Assembly: GCA_965226945.1 (NCBI GenBank)
Contig: OZ245717.1
Span: 1,550,001 to 1,614,000 of the forward strand
From: SYLG01 sp965226945
GTDB lineage: Bacteria; Planctomycetota; Planctomycetia; Gemmatales; Gemmataceae
Reading direction: 5' to 3'
Length of the DNA stretch: 64,000 nt
In this document: positions 19,001 through 28,312 of the stretch, piece by piece
Layout of the letters: every line of letters starts with the position of its first letter
Numbering within the stretch: the stretch's first letter is position 1
The notes under the pieces: model-generated
Seen by the model: the letters and a program-made list of their open reading frames with translations, nothing else
Database searches by the model: none
What the model was told of the DNA's origin: nothing
Position numbers and translations under genes: made by a program

Positions 19001-22000
19001 TCAGGATGCCGCCACCTGGTTGCGTTGAAAGGCGTGGGACAGGGCGGGATCACTGATCGCTTCCACCCCTTCCATCCGGCCGATGAGCAAGCCCTGGTGG
19101 GTGAGGAAATCGATGTCCCCCCGAACCAGCCCCTGCAAGCAGCGTTCGATGCGCAACACCGCCCGGCAACCCTCGGCGGGGAAAACGCGGAACTGGCGAT
19201 AGGCACGCACCAGCGCCGGCAAACAGGGAGCGCCAAGCTGGGCCTGGCTGAAGAGAATCATCATTTGAAAGGCGCAGTCGATCGCCAAGGGGTCAAGGAT
19301 CCAGCGGGAACGGTGCGGTTGGGTCAGCCAGGCGGCGGGAGGCGGCGCGGTGCGCAGCCGGCACACGATGCCCGGATGCGAACCTTCCAGCGGCTCAAAA
19401 CCTTCAATCTCCTCAATGCCGTGCCACGACGGACCATGGAAAAGCAGCTTTCCGTACCAGTCGCTTTTTTCAAAAGGAAATTTGCGCGCCGGAAAGGCAT
19501 AGGGGGAATAAGGGGGTAACGCCGGGTAAGATCCCATCGGGGCCAGCATCATTTGCCCGCGAACCAGTGGCGCCGATTTCTGCGTTCCCCTGGGTCCGCG
19601 AATTTCCACGGCAACCTTGGGTGAGTCTTCCGTGCCGATAAATCGGCCCGCGTGGGCGCTGATCTGCACCGGATGGCCCTGGTCGAGGCGCACACCATGA
19701 AGCACGCGCAACTCTTCAAATCCCACGACCTGATAGCCCGGGTTCAAGTGACAGGAGGCCTGACCCAGCCATTCCGAAAGCAGGGCCAAGGGCACGACGG
19801 GCCGGCCATCGAGCACATGATCGTCAAGGATCGGATGGCTGCCCCGGTCGATCAAGCGATCAAACGCCCATTCCGGTCCTTGCGGCGTTTCTGCTTTTTC
19901 GGTCGGCTCTGCAGCAAGCACGGCGGCCACCGGCGCCGGCGTCGCCGGTGCCTCGGGCAAGCGCGATGACTGCGCCAGGGCCACCACTTCGGCCAGAGCC
20001 GGAGCCGATGGGGCGAAGATCTCGCGCACAAGAAAGCGGGCGCCCTCGACCAGGGGAATCAGGCCCACGCCCTCGGCGGCGAAGATCGCCTTGAGGCCGG
20101 CGTTGACCATCCCCCCATCCCAGGGGCCCCAATCGACGATGCGCGTGCGGCAACCTGGCAAATTGCGCGCAAACCAGCGCGCCAGGGCAGCCAGCGATTC
20201 GTTCGCCACGGCGTAGTCGGCTTGACCCAGCCTGCCGAATCGCCCCGTGGAAGAACCGAAGAGCAACAGAAACTTCAAGCTGGATAGGTCGATCGGACTC
20301 AAGAGGTTGAGCAGGCCATCGACCTTGGTGCCGATGACGCGGTCCATTTGCGCGGTGGTCTTTTCGGCCAGGCGGCTATCGGCGAGCACGCCGGCGCCGT
20401 GGAGGATTCCTTTGACCGGACCATACCGACTTGTCAGGTCCGTGATCGTGCTCTGTGCCGCGTGCGCGTCTTGCACATCGAGCGGAACGTAGTGGGCCTG
20501 GATCCCGGCGGCTTCGAGTGAGCGCAGGTTTTCCCGTACTTCACGTGCGGCAAGCAGGGCGCTGGCGCGCTCCATGATCTGGCGCGGCGCGAGCTTTTCC
20601 GCCGTATGGGCGCCGATTGCCTTGCGGATTTCCGCTTCGCTGCTGATGCCAGCAAGCCATTGGGGTTCGGCACCGAGCAACGGGGTGCGGCCCAGGAGCA
20701 CAAGCCGGCAGCCGGTGCGCAGGGCCAGTTCCCGGGAGCAGACCGCGGTCACGCCGCGCGCGCCGCCAGTCACAAGGACCAGATCGCCAGGCTCGATCGG
20801 CGAGGCCCCCGCTTCGAGCGGAGTCGTTTCGAGCAGGCTGAGCGCCCGGGGCTGGTCCCCTTCGAACATCGTCTCTTCAAAGCCGGGCCTGCCGATGGCA
20901 TCGGCCACCGCTTTTTCGACCGGCCCGGCCACGCGGATCACCTGGGTGGCGACACCAGGAGCTTCCCAGCGGACCGTTTTGATGAGACCCGAAAGGCCTG
21001 ACTGAACGAGCTGGGCCCGGCCTGGTAAGTGGGCGGAACCGTTTTCCGGCTCGCGCGCGATGAGGCAAACCTGGGCGGCGCCACGGCCGACCGACTCGCT
21101 TAAAAAAGGCAGCGCGGCCTGAACCCAGGCCAGGGCGCGATGTTCTGCAAGCGGGGCCAGGGCGCCAAATCCCACGGCCAAGAGGAGCATTTCCAGCCGC
21201 TCGGGAATTTGCGGCCGATCGCCCAACAACGACAAATCGGCGCGGCATCCCTTGTGCCTGAGCGATTCCAGGAGCAGGCGCCCCGTTTGCGGATCGTCGG
21301 CGACGATGGCGATCCGCGTTCCGGGGCCAACCCAGGACTTGGGCGGATCTTGCGGCAGTTCACGAGCAACCAGGGCCCAGCGGGCGAGGTTGGAAGGTTC
21401 CGAAGCGACCGGGAAGGTCACCCCGGGAGCTTGAGGCCGGTTAGCGGCTGGCTCCCGTGGTGACCGTTCGGGAAAAAAAGCGGGGGGCCCTCCCGATAAG
21501 TGATCCGCCAGTTGTCTGAGCGTTCGCAGGGTGCCCATATGTTCGGCCCCCACGGGCGGGGCGCCTGGTAAGGCCTCCTGCACCGCCGAGAGGATTTCGA
21601 CCCGTTTGATCGAATCGATTCCCAAGTCGGTGTCCAGCGCCATGTCCGGCTCCAGGCTTTCCTTGGGGTAGCCGGTCTTTTCGGAGATGATCGCGGTCAA
21701 CACAGCAAGGGCAGAGCCGGAGGCGTCCGATTTTGGTTTGAGCGTAGCGGAACCATTGCGGGCCGGGACGGGAGCCTCGACCACAGCAGCGACGGCAGCA
21801 ACCGGAGCCACCATGGGAGCTTTGGAACCGCCCGCAAGATAGTCGGCCAGTTGCCTCAGCGTGCGCAGCGTTCCCATATGCTCGGCGCCAATTTGCGGAG
21901 CGCCTGGCAACGCCTCTTGAACGGCCGAGAGGATTTCGACTCGCTTGATCGAGTCGATTCCCAGATCGGTGTCCAGCGCCATGTCGGCTTCGAGGCTGTC

Positions 22001-25000
22001 GATTGGGTAGCCGGTCTTTTCCGAAACGATGCGCGTGAGCAGGGCGAGGACGCCCTCGTTTGCTGCCGATCGTGCAACGCTTTTTGGCGCGGGCACGGCA
22101 GGGGCGATGACGGCGGGTGCGATGGGCGCCGGTTGCCATACCGGTTCGGGTACCTTGAGCAGCGGCACCTCGAAAGGGGTGGGCGCGGCCGGCGGGGCGA
22201 CTTTCACCGGTGGGGCAATCGGCGCCACGGGCAGAGCCGCCGCGGCAGGAGCCACCGGCGCCGGCTTTGCCTGATGTGCGACCGGGTAAGTAACCGGAGC
22301 CACCGGAGCCGGAATCGGCGCCGAAGCGATCACTGGGGCCGGAGTTGGCACATGACCATTCAGGCTGCCCGTCAAATAACGGGTCTGCTGTTCGATCAGC
22401 GATTGCAGCGTTTTTTGCGCCAGTTCCTGGCCTTCGAGGAATTGACGATGAAGCCTGGCGGTCTGCTCTTGCAGGCTTTGCAAGGCCGCCAGGCTTTCGC
22501 GGCCAAAGGCCAGAACAGGATGGGAGGACGACACGAGACTCACTCCCTGGTGGGTGGGACTGGGGGGGGCGGGGTTAGGTTGAGGATCCATGGAAGAAAC
22601 CGGAGGTTCATCCTTTCTTGGCAAACTGGGGTTCGAAGCGGACCGCAGCGGTACCGCGGTTTCCCTTGCAGCCTTGGGATCTGGCACTGCAATGGGAGCA
22701 ACGGATGATGGGCCCGGTACGGGCAGGGCAAGAGTCTGAGGCTCGGCGCTTTTCGTCTTGGCCGGTAATTCCTTGTCGGTTTTGTCTTTCTTGGAGCCGG
22801 CGTTTTTGCGCAAGGCCCCATCGATGCCCACGGTGAAGGACGAACGGGTGGGCACCCGGTTCTCCCATTCCCCCTGGTCCCAGGCGGCCAGATCGACCGG
22901 ATGCCCCAGAACCGCCAGTTGCGCCAGAATTTGCGCCAGCGGAATCAGGTCCAAGCCAGGCGAAGGATCAAGCGCCAGACCAATGGCCGACGAGCCGAGC
23001 GTCGCCTGAGCCAAACCGCACAGCTTGCGACCAGGGCCGCACTCCAAAATCGTGTCGACGCCCTGGGCCGCCAGGTATTCGACCGTCTGCGCCCATTGCA
23101 CCGGTTGAGCCAACTGGCCCGCCAAAAGCGCGCGAGCACTCGCGGCATCTTCGGGATAAGGGCGCGCGGTTACATTGGCAATGACCGCCCCGCCCATGGC
23201 AAAGGGCACCGGCGCGAGCGCGGCCTGAAGCGGCGCCACCGCGTGCGACATGACGCTTGTGTGAAACGCATCGGCCACATCGAGGATGATGCTGCGCACC
23301 GATTGCTGCGCTAGCAGGGCGTGCGCCCGATCGACCATTTCTCGCGGTCCGGCGAAGACCACCTGGTTGGCCGAATTGCGGTTCGCCAAACTGAGCGGGC
23401 AGCGGATCGTATCGAGGATCGAGCGGGTCTTCTCTTCGGATGCCAGCACCGCGAGCATGGCTCCGTTGCCCTTCGACTGGCTCATCAGGCTGGCGCGCAG
23501 TCCAACAAGTTCGACCATCGCTTCGGGCGTAAGCCGGCCGGCGGCGGCGAGGGCCGTCCATTCCCCCAGGCTGTGGCCCGCGAGGAAATCGGGGCGGACG
23601 CCAAATCGGTCCAGAACCTTGTACGCTCCAAGCGACAGAGCCGCCAACGCCATTTGCGCATAGCGGGTATCGCGGATCCGGTCGCGCCAGAGAGTTTCTT
23701 CCTTGGCCTCGAACTTCCGAATCGGATAGACCGTTTGGCAAAGCCCCGGGATGCCGGGAAACCTCTTGGCAAAGTGCATTTCCGCCAGGCCCAGGATTTC
23801 CCGAACCTCGGGAAAGCGGACCGCCAGACGCAAGAGCATGTCGGGTTCTTGCGAACCTTGGCCGGGGAAAAGAATGGCAAATTTGCCGCGGACCGGACCG
23901 TGACCCCGGTAGATGCCGGGACCCTTGCCGCCGCCCTGCGCCGAGGCGACCAGGTTCGCAGGTTGCAAGCCGGCGCCCGTTCGCAAATTCCCCACCAATA
24001 CCATGCGGACCGAATCGGACGTCTTGAAGTGCGACCGGCTTTCGCGGGCCACCATTTGCGCCCATTCATGATCCATGAGCGACGAGGGCCGCTCCTTGAG
24101 GCGGCTTGCCAACTCTGCCAACCGATGATGGAGGCCCGCATCGTCAGGCGCGCTGATCGCCGCCAGCCAGACATCGGGATCCCAGGCCACGGCCGCTTCG
24201 CCCGCGGGAGGCGCCTCTTCGAGCACGGCGTGGTAGTTGCTGCCGCCGAAACCAAATGCGCTGATTCCCGCGCGCCTGGGCGACCCGTCGAGTGCCGCCA
24301 GCCAGGGCCGGGGCCGGTCGGCAAGATAAAACGGACAATCGGGATCGCGCAAGGCGCCCTGGGGTTCGCTGACCTTGATGGTTGGCGGGATGACCTGATA
24401 GTGCAGCGCCAAGAGCGCCTTGATCAACCCGGCCGCGCCCGCGGCCGCTTTCGTATGGCCGATCTGCGACTTGACCGAGCCCAAGGCGCACCAGGGACCG
24501 CCCCCCTTGCCGTCTTGAAACACTTCGACCAGGCCCGCCAGTTCGGTGGCATCGCCCACTTTGGTGCCGGTGCCATGGGCTTCGACCAGGGAAATCGAAC
24601 GCGGATCGACTCCGGCGATCTCGTAGGCGCGTTTCAGGCAGGAGACCTGCCCTTCGCGCTTCGGAGCGTGAACCGCGCTACCCAGACCGTCGCTCGACGC
24701 GCCGACGGAGCGGATGACCCCAAGGACTCGGTCGTGGTCGCGACGGGCGTCGGAGAGCCTTTTAAGCAGGACCAAGCCGACGCCTTCACCCAGGATCGTT
24801 CCATCGGCGTTTTTATCGAACGGCCGGGAATTCCCCTGGGCCGACAGGGCGGGCGTCTTGCTGAAGCAGGCGTACATGAACGGGTCGTTGAAGGTATCGA
24901 CTCCGCCGCCGACCACGAGATCGCTACGCCCAGCCTGCAACTCTAGCACGCCCAGATGAAGCGCGCCGAGCGAACTGGCGCAGGCGGCGTCAACGACACA

Positions 25001-25621
25001 ATTACTGCCGCCCAGGTCGAAACGGTGAGCGATGCGCCCCGCCACGACGTTGCCAAGCAATCCGGGGAAAGAGTTTTCCAGCCACGGCGGATAGAGATCG
25101 AGGATTCCTTCCACTGCTTTGTTGGCAAGGGTTTCCTCGACACCCGCATCGATCATCGCCTGATGCCAGCGTTTGCGATCAAGCCTGGCACCCAGGGGCA
25201 ACATCAGTTGCTGCGCCCCAGTCACCCCCAGGATGACCGAAACGCGGGAGCGATCGAACTTGCGGCCGGGAACGGCATCGTTCCAGGCAAGACCGGCTTC
25301 CAGGAACAGACGCCGGGTGACCCAAAGCGAAAGCAGTTGCGAGCTATCGGTTGCCTGCAAGCTGGTGGGGCTGATGCCGAATTCGGCGGGAGTGAACGGA
25401 ATTTGCTCCAAAAACCCTCCGCGATGGGCATAAACCATGTCCGGTGCGGAGGGGTTGGCGTCGAAGTGGTCGGCTTTCTTCCAGCGGCCTTCTGGCACCG
25501 GACCGATGCAATCGTCGCCGCGGCAAAGTGAGGCCCAGTAACCCGGCCGATCCAGCGAACCGGGGAACAGCGCGCCCGCCGCGATGACCGCGACTGGCTC
25601 GGCTTGAAATGCCTGACTCAT
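19001..25621 (-). CDS. PfaA-like polyunsaturated lipid synthase: KS-MAT-ACP-ACP-KR-DH
   Basis: 2206 residues. Ketosynthase (about 8-470) with Cys214 (DAACASS), His349 (EAHGTGT) and His389 (KSQIGHT). Malonyl acyltransferase (about 582-900) with FPGQGSQ and Ser684 in AGHSLGE. A long Pro/Ala-rich linker (about 940-1185) leads to two nearly identical acyl carrier proteins with LGIDSIKR at Ser1224 and Ser1337. Ketoreductase (about 1610-1870) has the Rossmann motif VLVTGGARGVTAV and Tyr1803-AVA-Asn1807. The C-terminal polyketide-type dehydratase (about 1925-2170) has His1935 in an HxxxGxxxxP motif (H1935, G1939, P1944). The order matches PfaA. Only two carrier domains are present, fewer than the five to nine common in marine EPA/DHA synthases. 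The ATG overlaps the pfaD stop (ATGA, 25618-25621). A phosphopantetheinyl transferase is required but none is in the window. Confidence 0.93.
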   Translation of the reverse strand: MSQAFQAEPVAVIAAGALFPGSLDRPGYWASLCRGDDCIGPVPEGRWKKADHFDANPSAPDMVYAHRGGFLEQIPFTPAEFGISPTSLQATDSSQLLSLWVTRRLFLEAGLAWNDAVPGRKFDRSRVSVILGVTGAQQLMLPLGARLDRKRWHQAMIDAGVEETLANKAVEGILDLYPPWLENSFPGLLGNVVAGRIAHRFDLGGSNCVVDAACASSLGALHLGVLELQAGRSDLVVGGGVDTFNDPFMYACFSKTPALSAQGNSRPFDKNADGTILGEGVGLVLLKRLSDARRDHDRVLGVIRSVGASSDGLGSAVHAPKREGQVSCLKRAYEIAGVDPRSISLVEAHGTGTKVGDATELAGLVEVFQDGKGGGPWCALGSVKSQIGHTKAAAGAAGLIKALLALHYQVIPPTIKVSEPQGALRDPDCPFYLADRPRPWLAALDGSPRRAGISAFGFGGSNYHAVLEEAPPAGEAAVAWDPDVWLAAISAPDDAGLHHRLAELASRLKERPSSLMDHEWAQMVARESRSHFKTSDSVRMVLVGNLRTGAGLQPANLVASAQGGGKGPGIYRGHGPVRGKFAILFPGQGSQEPDMLLRLAVRFPEVREILGLAEMHFAKRFPGIPGLCQTVYPIRKFEAKEETLWRDRIRDTRYAQMALAALSLGAYKVLDRFGVRPDFLAGHSLGEWTALAAAGRLTPEAMVELVGLRASLMSQSKGNGAMLAVLASEEKTRSILDTIRCPLSLANRNSANQVVFAGPREMVDRAHALLAQQSVRSIILDVADAFHTSVMSHAVAPLQAALAPVPFAMGGAVIANVTARPYPEDAASARALLAGQLAQPVQWAQTVEYLAAQGVDTILECGPGRKLCGLAQATLGSSAIGLALDPSPGLDLIPLAQILAQLAVLGHPVDLAAWDQGEWENRVPTRSSFTVGIDGALRKNAGSKKDKTDKELPAKTKSAEPQTLALPVPGPSSVAPIAVPDPKAARETAVPLRSASNPSLPRKDEPPVSSMDPQPNPAPPSPTHQGVSLVSSSHPVLAFGRESLAALQSLQEQTARLHRQFLEGQELAQKTLQSLIEQQTRYLTGSLNGHVPTPAPVIASAPIPAPVAPVTYPVAHQAKPAPVAPAAAALPVAPIAPPVKVAPPAAPTPFEVPLLKVPEPVWQPAPIAPAVIAPAVPAPKSVARSAANEGVLALLTRIVSEKTGYPIDSLEADMALDTDLGIDSIKRVEILSAVQEALPGAPQIGAEHMGTLRTLRQLADYLAGGSKAPMVAPVAAVAAVVEAPVPARNGSATLKPKSDASGSALAVLTAIISEKTGYPKESLEPDMALDTDLGIDSIKRVEILSAVQEALPGAPPVGAEHMGTLRTLRQLADHLSGGPPAFFPERSPREPAANRPQAPGVTFPVASEPSNLARWALVARELPQDPPKSWVGPGTRIAIVADDPQTGRLLLESLRHKGCRADLSLLGDRPQIPERLEMLLLAVGFGALAPLAEHRALAWVQAALPFLSESVGRGAAQVCLIAREPENGSAHLPGRAQLVQSGLSGLIKTVRWEAPGVATQVIRVAGPVEKAVADAIGRPGFEETMFEGDQPRALSLLETTPLEAGASPIEPGDLVLVTGGARGVTAVCSRELALRTGCRLVLLGRTPLLGAEPQWLAGISSEAEIRKAIGAHTAEKLAPRQIMERASALLAAREVRENLRSLEAAGIQAHYVPLDVQDAHAAQSTITDLTSRYGPVKGILHGAGVLADSRLAEKTTAQMDRVIGTKVDGLLNLLSPIDLSSLKFLLLFGSSTGRFGRLGQADYAVANESLAALARWFARNLPGCRTRIVDWGPWDGGMVNAGLKAIFAAEGVGLIPLVEGARFLVREIFAPSAPALAEVVALAQSSRLPEAPATPAPVAAVLAAEPTEKAETPQGPEWAFDRLIDRGSHPILDDHVLDGRPVVPLALLSEWLGQASCHLNPGYQVVGFEELRVLHGVRLDQGHPVQISAHAGRFIGTEDSPKVAVEIRGPRGTQKSAPLVRGQMMLAPMGSYPALPPYSPYAFPARKFPFEKSDWYGKLLFHGPSWHGIEEIEGFEPLEGSHPGIVCRLRTAPPPAAWLTQPHRSRWILDPLAIDCAFQMMILFSQAQLGAPCLPALVRAYRQFRVFPAEGCRAVLRIERCLQGLVRGDIDFLTHQGLLIGRMEGVEAISDPALSHAFQRNQVAAS

Positions 25622-27321
25622 GAAGACCTCCCGGCGAAGGAGGTTGAAGGCGTGCCACTTGTGCTTTGCGTTTCACCGCTCAAGCCGGCAAGCGCGAATT
25701 GACGCAAGGTTTCAAGCGAAAACGGCGCGACGGCCGGCATCGACAGAGGGGCGCCCTGATTGACGAGCATGCGCCAGCGTTCCAGCACGGCGGCGCCGGC
25801 CAGCAATTGCAAGTTCACTTCACCCACCAGGCGCCGGGCTGGTTCTTCGAGGTGGCTGCCCTTGGCCCAGGCGTTGAAGGCGCCCATGGCGGGGCCGCAC
25901 CAGATCTGAAAATCGGCCTGGCGGTCGGCCTGCCCGGCATTGGCCCAGCGCGAAGCGAGGCCCAGATACCAGCGAAATACCAGCGCCATCTTGTGGCGTG
26001 GATCGCGCGCGGCGCGGTCGAGTTGGGCCGGATCGCGCTGGCGGAAGAAGGCTTCGGTCTGCTCCCAGATGGAGCTTAAGGGCGCGCGGAAGATCTTGCT
26101 TTCGATCTGCTCGCGTTCGGCCGTTGGGATCGATTCCATATCGGGATAAAGACGGTAAATCTCAAACAGTTTTTGGGCCCGGGGAGCGAACAAGGTGCCC
26201 CGCTTGAGGACCTGGAGCTTGATCCCCATTTCGAACATGTCCGCGGCAGGGGCCATGATCACATCCGCGGGATCGGCCTGAGCCAACATTTTGCGCACAA
26301 TGTCGCTGCTGCCCGATTCGACGCAGCCCTGATTGACGGTGCCGGTCACGAAATAAGAAGCGCCCATGGCCAGGGCCGCGCTCACGCTGTGCGGCGTGGC
26401 GATGCCGCCGGCGGCTCCCACGCGCGTACGCCGCAAGGGGGCAAGATGCGATTGCATCCGGTCGCGCAGCGCCAAAAGCGAGGGGAAAAGCCCAACGAGA
26501 GGGCGATTGTCGGTGTGGCCGCCCGAGTCGGCCTCGGCGGTCAGGTCGTCGGCCAGCGGGATGCGCGATGCCAGGTCCGCCTGTTCGGCAGTGATTTTGC
26601 CTTCAGCCAGCAACTTGCGCAGCATCGGTTCGGGCGCGGGCGCCAGGAATCGCGCCGCGACTTCACCGCGCGATACCTTGGCCATGACCCGGTGGCGCGC
26701 GATCGTTTCGCCTTGAGGCCCCTTTGCCAGGCCGGCGGCGCGGTAATGAACAATCGCGGGAGTTAATTCCAGGAAGGCCGAAGCTTCGATGCGCCTGACT
26801 TTGCGCTTCAGCAGCAGTTCGACCATCTCCTCTTCGCGGGCTGTTTCGTTCGGGCTATGGATCAGATTGACGCCCCACGGGTGCTCGGGAATTTCCCGGC
26901 CCAGTCGATCGATCGCCTGTTCCACTCGCTCCATGGAGCAGCCAGCGGCGCCGAAATAGCCCATCATCCCAGCGCGGGCCATCGCGCTGACGATTTCGAC
27001 CGAGGCGATGCCATTGGCCATCGAGCCGGAAACCATGGCGAAGCGCACGCCATGATCGGCGCGGAAAACGGGGCTGCCCAGTTGACTGGGAAGGATCGCG
27101 GGGGCCCAAGCCTCGCCGGCGCCAGGCATGGCGCTCGAATCGCGCAGCCGCTCCCAGCGCCCCTGAGCGTCCCACCTGATTCTCAGGGGGCAGTCCAGAT
27201 CGGCAAGCGATTGGTGCACAAATGTTTCGTTATTAGACCAATCCGAGGTCATGAAGCGCTTCGATGAAAACGAATAGGTAGTAGGTCCGACCTCGGCCGT
27301 TTCGACCAAGGATAACTCCAT
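25618..27321 (-). CDS. pfaD: PfaD-like trans-acting enoyl reductase (nitronate monooxygenase/FMN TIM-barrel family)
   Basis: 567 residues. An N-terminal extension of about 85 residues is followed by an FMN-dependent TIM barrel of the 2-nitropropane dioxygenase type: FAMVSGSMANGIASVEIV, GMMGYFGAAG, WGVNLIHSPNE, EASAFLELTPAIV, GGIATPHSVSAAL and GASYFVTGTVNQG are typical of PfaD. In Pfa systems PfaD acts in trans on the carrier-bound chain, reducing the double bonds that are not kept. The C-terminal region ends with the planctomycete/PfaD helical cap. It is the first of the three pfa genes; deoC ends 35 bp upstream on the same strand. Neither the ATG at 27321 nor the internal ATG at 27252 has a strong Shine-Dalgarno sequence; the longer start is given. 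Confidence 0.93.
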   Translation of the reverse strand: MELSLVETAEVGPTTYSFSSKRFMTSDWSNNETFVHQSLADLDCPLRIRWDAQGRWERLRDSSAMPGAGEAWAPAILPSQLGSPVFRADHGVRFAMVSGSMANGIASVEIVSAMARAGMMGYFGAAGCSMERVEQAIDRLGREIPEHPWGVNLIHSPNETAREEEMVELLLKRKVRRIEASAFLELTPAIVHYRAAGLAKGPQGETIARHRVMAKVSRGEVAARFLAPAPEPMLRKLLAEGKITAEQADLASRIPLADDLTAEADSGGHTDNRPLVGLFPSLLALRDRMQSHLAPLRRTRVGAAGGIATPHSVSAALAMGASYFVTGTVNQGCVESGSSDIVRKMLAQADPADVIMAPAADMFEMGIKLQVLKRGTLFAPRAQKLFEIYRLYPDMESIPTAEREQIESKIFRAPLSSIWEQTEAFFRQRDPAQLDRAARDPRHKMALVFRWYLGLASRWANAGQADRQADFQIWCGPAMGAFNAWAKGSHLEEPARRLVGEVNLQLLAGAAVLERWRMLVNQGAPLSMPAVAPFSLETLRQFALAGLSGETQSTSGTPSTSFAGRSS

Positions 27322-27356
27322 TGACTTTAGGGAATCCGATCGATCTTAGCCACCGG

Positions 27357-28046
27357 TTAAGGGAGATCCTGAGCCAATTCCGCCTCTTTCAAGATCCCCC
27401 AAGTGGACCCTGTGCCGATTCGATCGACTGGAAGGTCCAAAAGGGCGAGAGCCTGCTGCAGCGTGCGCACGCCGCCCGACGCTTTCACGCCGACATGACT
27501 GGGAACCGCCGACCTCATCAGCTGAAGGTCCTCCACGGTGTAACCTGCCGCGGAGTAACCAGTTGAGGTTTTCACAAAGTCGGCACCCGCCCGCGCGGCA
27601 ACCTCACAAAGCTTGCGTTTTTGCTCATTGCTTAACAAACAAGTTTCGAGGATCACCTTCACCTTGCCACCGCTAGAATGTGCTAACCGCGCAATTTGCC
27701 CAAATTCTTCATTAATCCAATTCCAGGCCCCCATCGCCACCCAACCCAGATTGACCACCATATCCAGTTCCACCGCGCCATCCGCCAGCGCCTGGGCCGC
27801 TTCGGCCAGCTTGATGCGCGGATGCATGCCGCCCTGGGGAAAGCCGATGACGGTACTCGCCACGGTGGAGGAGCCTTTCAATAGGACCGAGGCGCGCGAA
27901 ACCATCCAGGGCTTGACACAAACCGAAGCCAGGCCAGCAGTTCTGGCCAACTGGCAGGCTTCCTCCATTTCCGCTTGGGTGGCGAGAGGCGCCAGCACCG
28001 CATGGTCGATTTTTTGCGCCAAACGGTTCCTAAGTTCAATTCCCAT
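27357..28046 (-). CDS. deoC: Deoxyribose-phosphate aldolase
   Basis: 229 residues, typical for DeoC. It splits 2-deoxyribose 5-phosphate into glyceraldehyde 3-phosphate and acetaldehyde in the cytoplasm. The TIM-barrel motifs are clear: KIDHAVLAP at the start, VIGFPQGG, ELDMVVNLG (Asp95), FVKTSTGY with Schiff-base Lys159, and VKASGGVRT with Lys188. It ends 35 bp before pfaD on the same strand, so it could share a transcript with the Pfa genes. Whether that has meaning (acetaldehyde as a two-carbon source) or is chance cannot be decided from sequence. Confidence 0.95.
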   Translation of the reverse strand: MGIELRNRLAQKIDHAVLAPLATQAEMEEACQLARTAGLASVCVKPWMVSRASVLLKGSSTVASTVIGFPQGGMHPRIKLAEAAQALADGAVELDMVVNLGWVAMGAWNWINEEFGQIARLAHSSGGKVKVILETCLLSNEQKRKLCEVAARAGADFVKTSTGYSAAGYTVEDLQLMRSAVPSHVGVKASGGVRTLQQALALLDLPVDRIGTGSTWGILKEAELAQDLP

Positions 28047-28312
28047 GGGAGAGGTGGCCTCTGGCGTAACGGTTGACTCAAAACGCCGCGGGCACGATCA
28101 AGACCTTCCTTGCAACTTCACCCGGCGGCGGTTATTCCTTGGCTTAGGACTCTCCAAAGGCATAAGGGAGGAGTGTTTGAGCCGATTTTTCGATTCCCAA
28201 AGTCAGAAATTCAGAACCGATTCAAGTCCTTTGTCGATTCCAGTCGAAATCGAAATGGGTCTTTGCGAAAACCAGGAGGTCGATCCTGGCCGCGGAGTGA
28301 GCGGGGTGTTGC

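Noticed and set aside
12291..27321. Ordinary type I polyketide synthase
   Set aside because: The tandem near-identical carriers, chain-length factor, FabA-type double-hotdog dehydratases and PfaD-type reductase are hallmarks of polyunsaturated lipid synthases.
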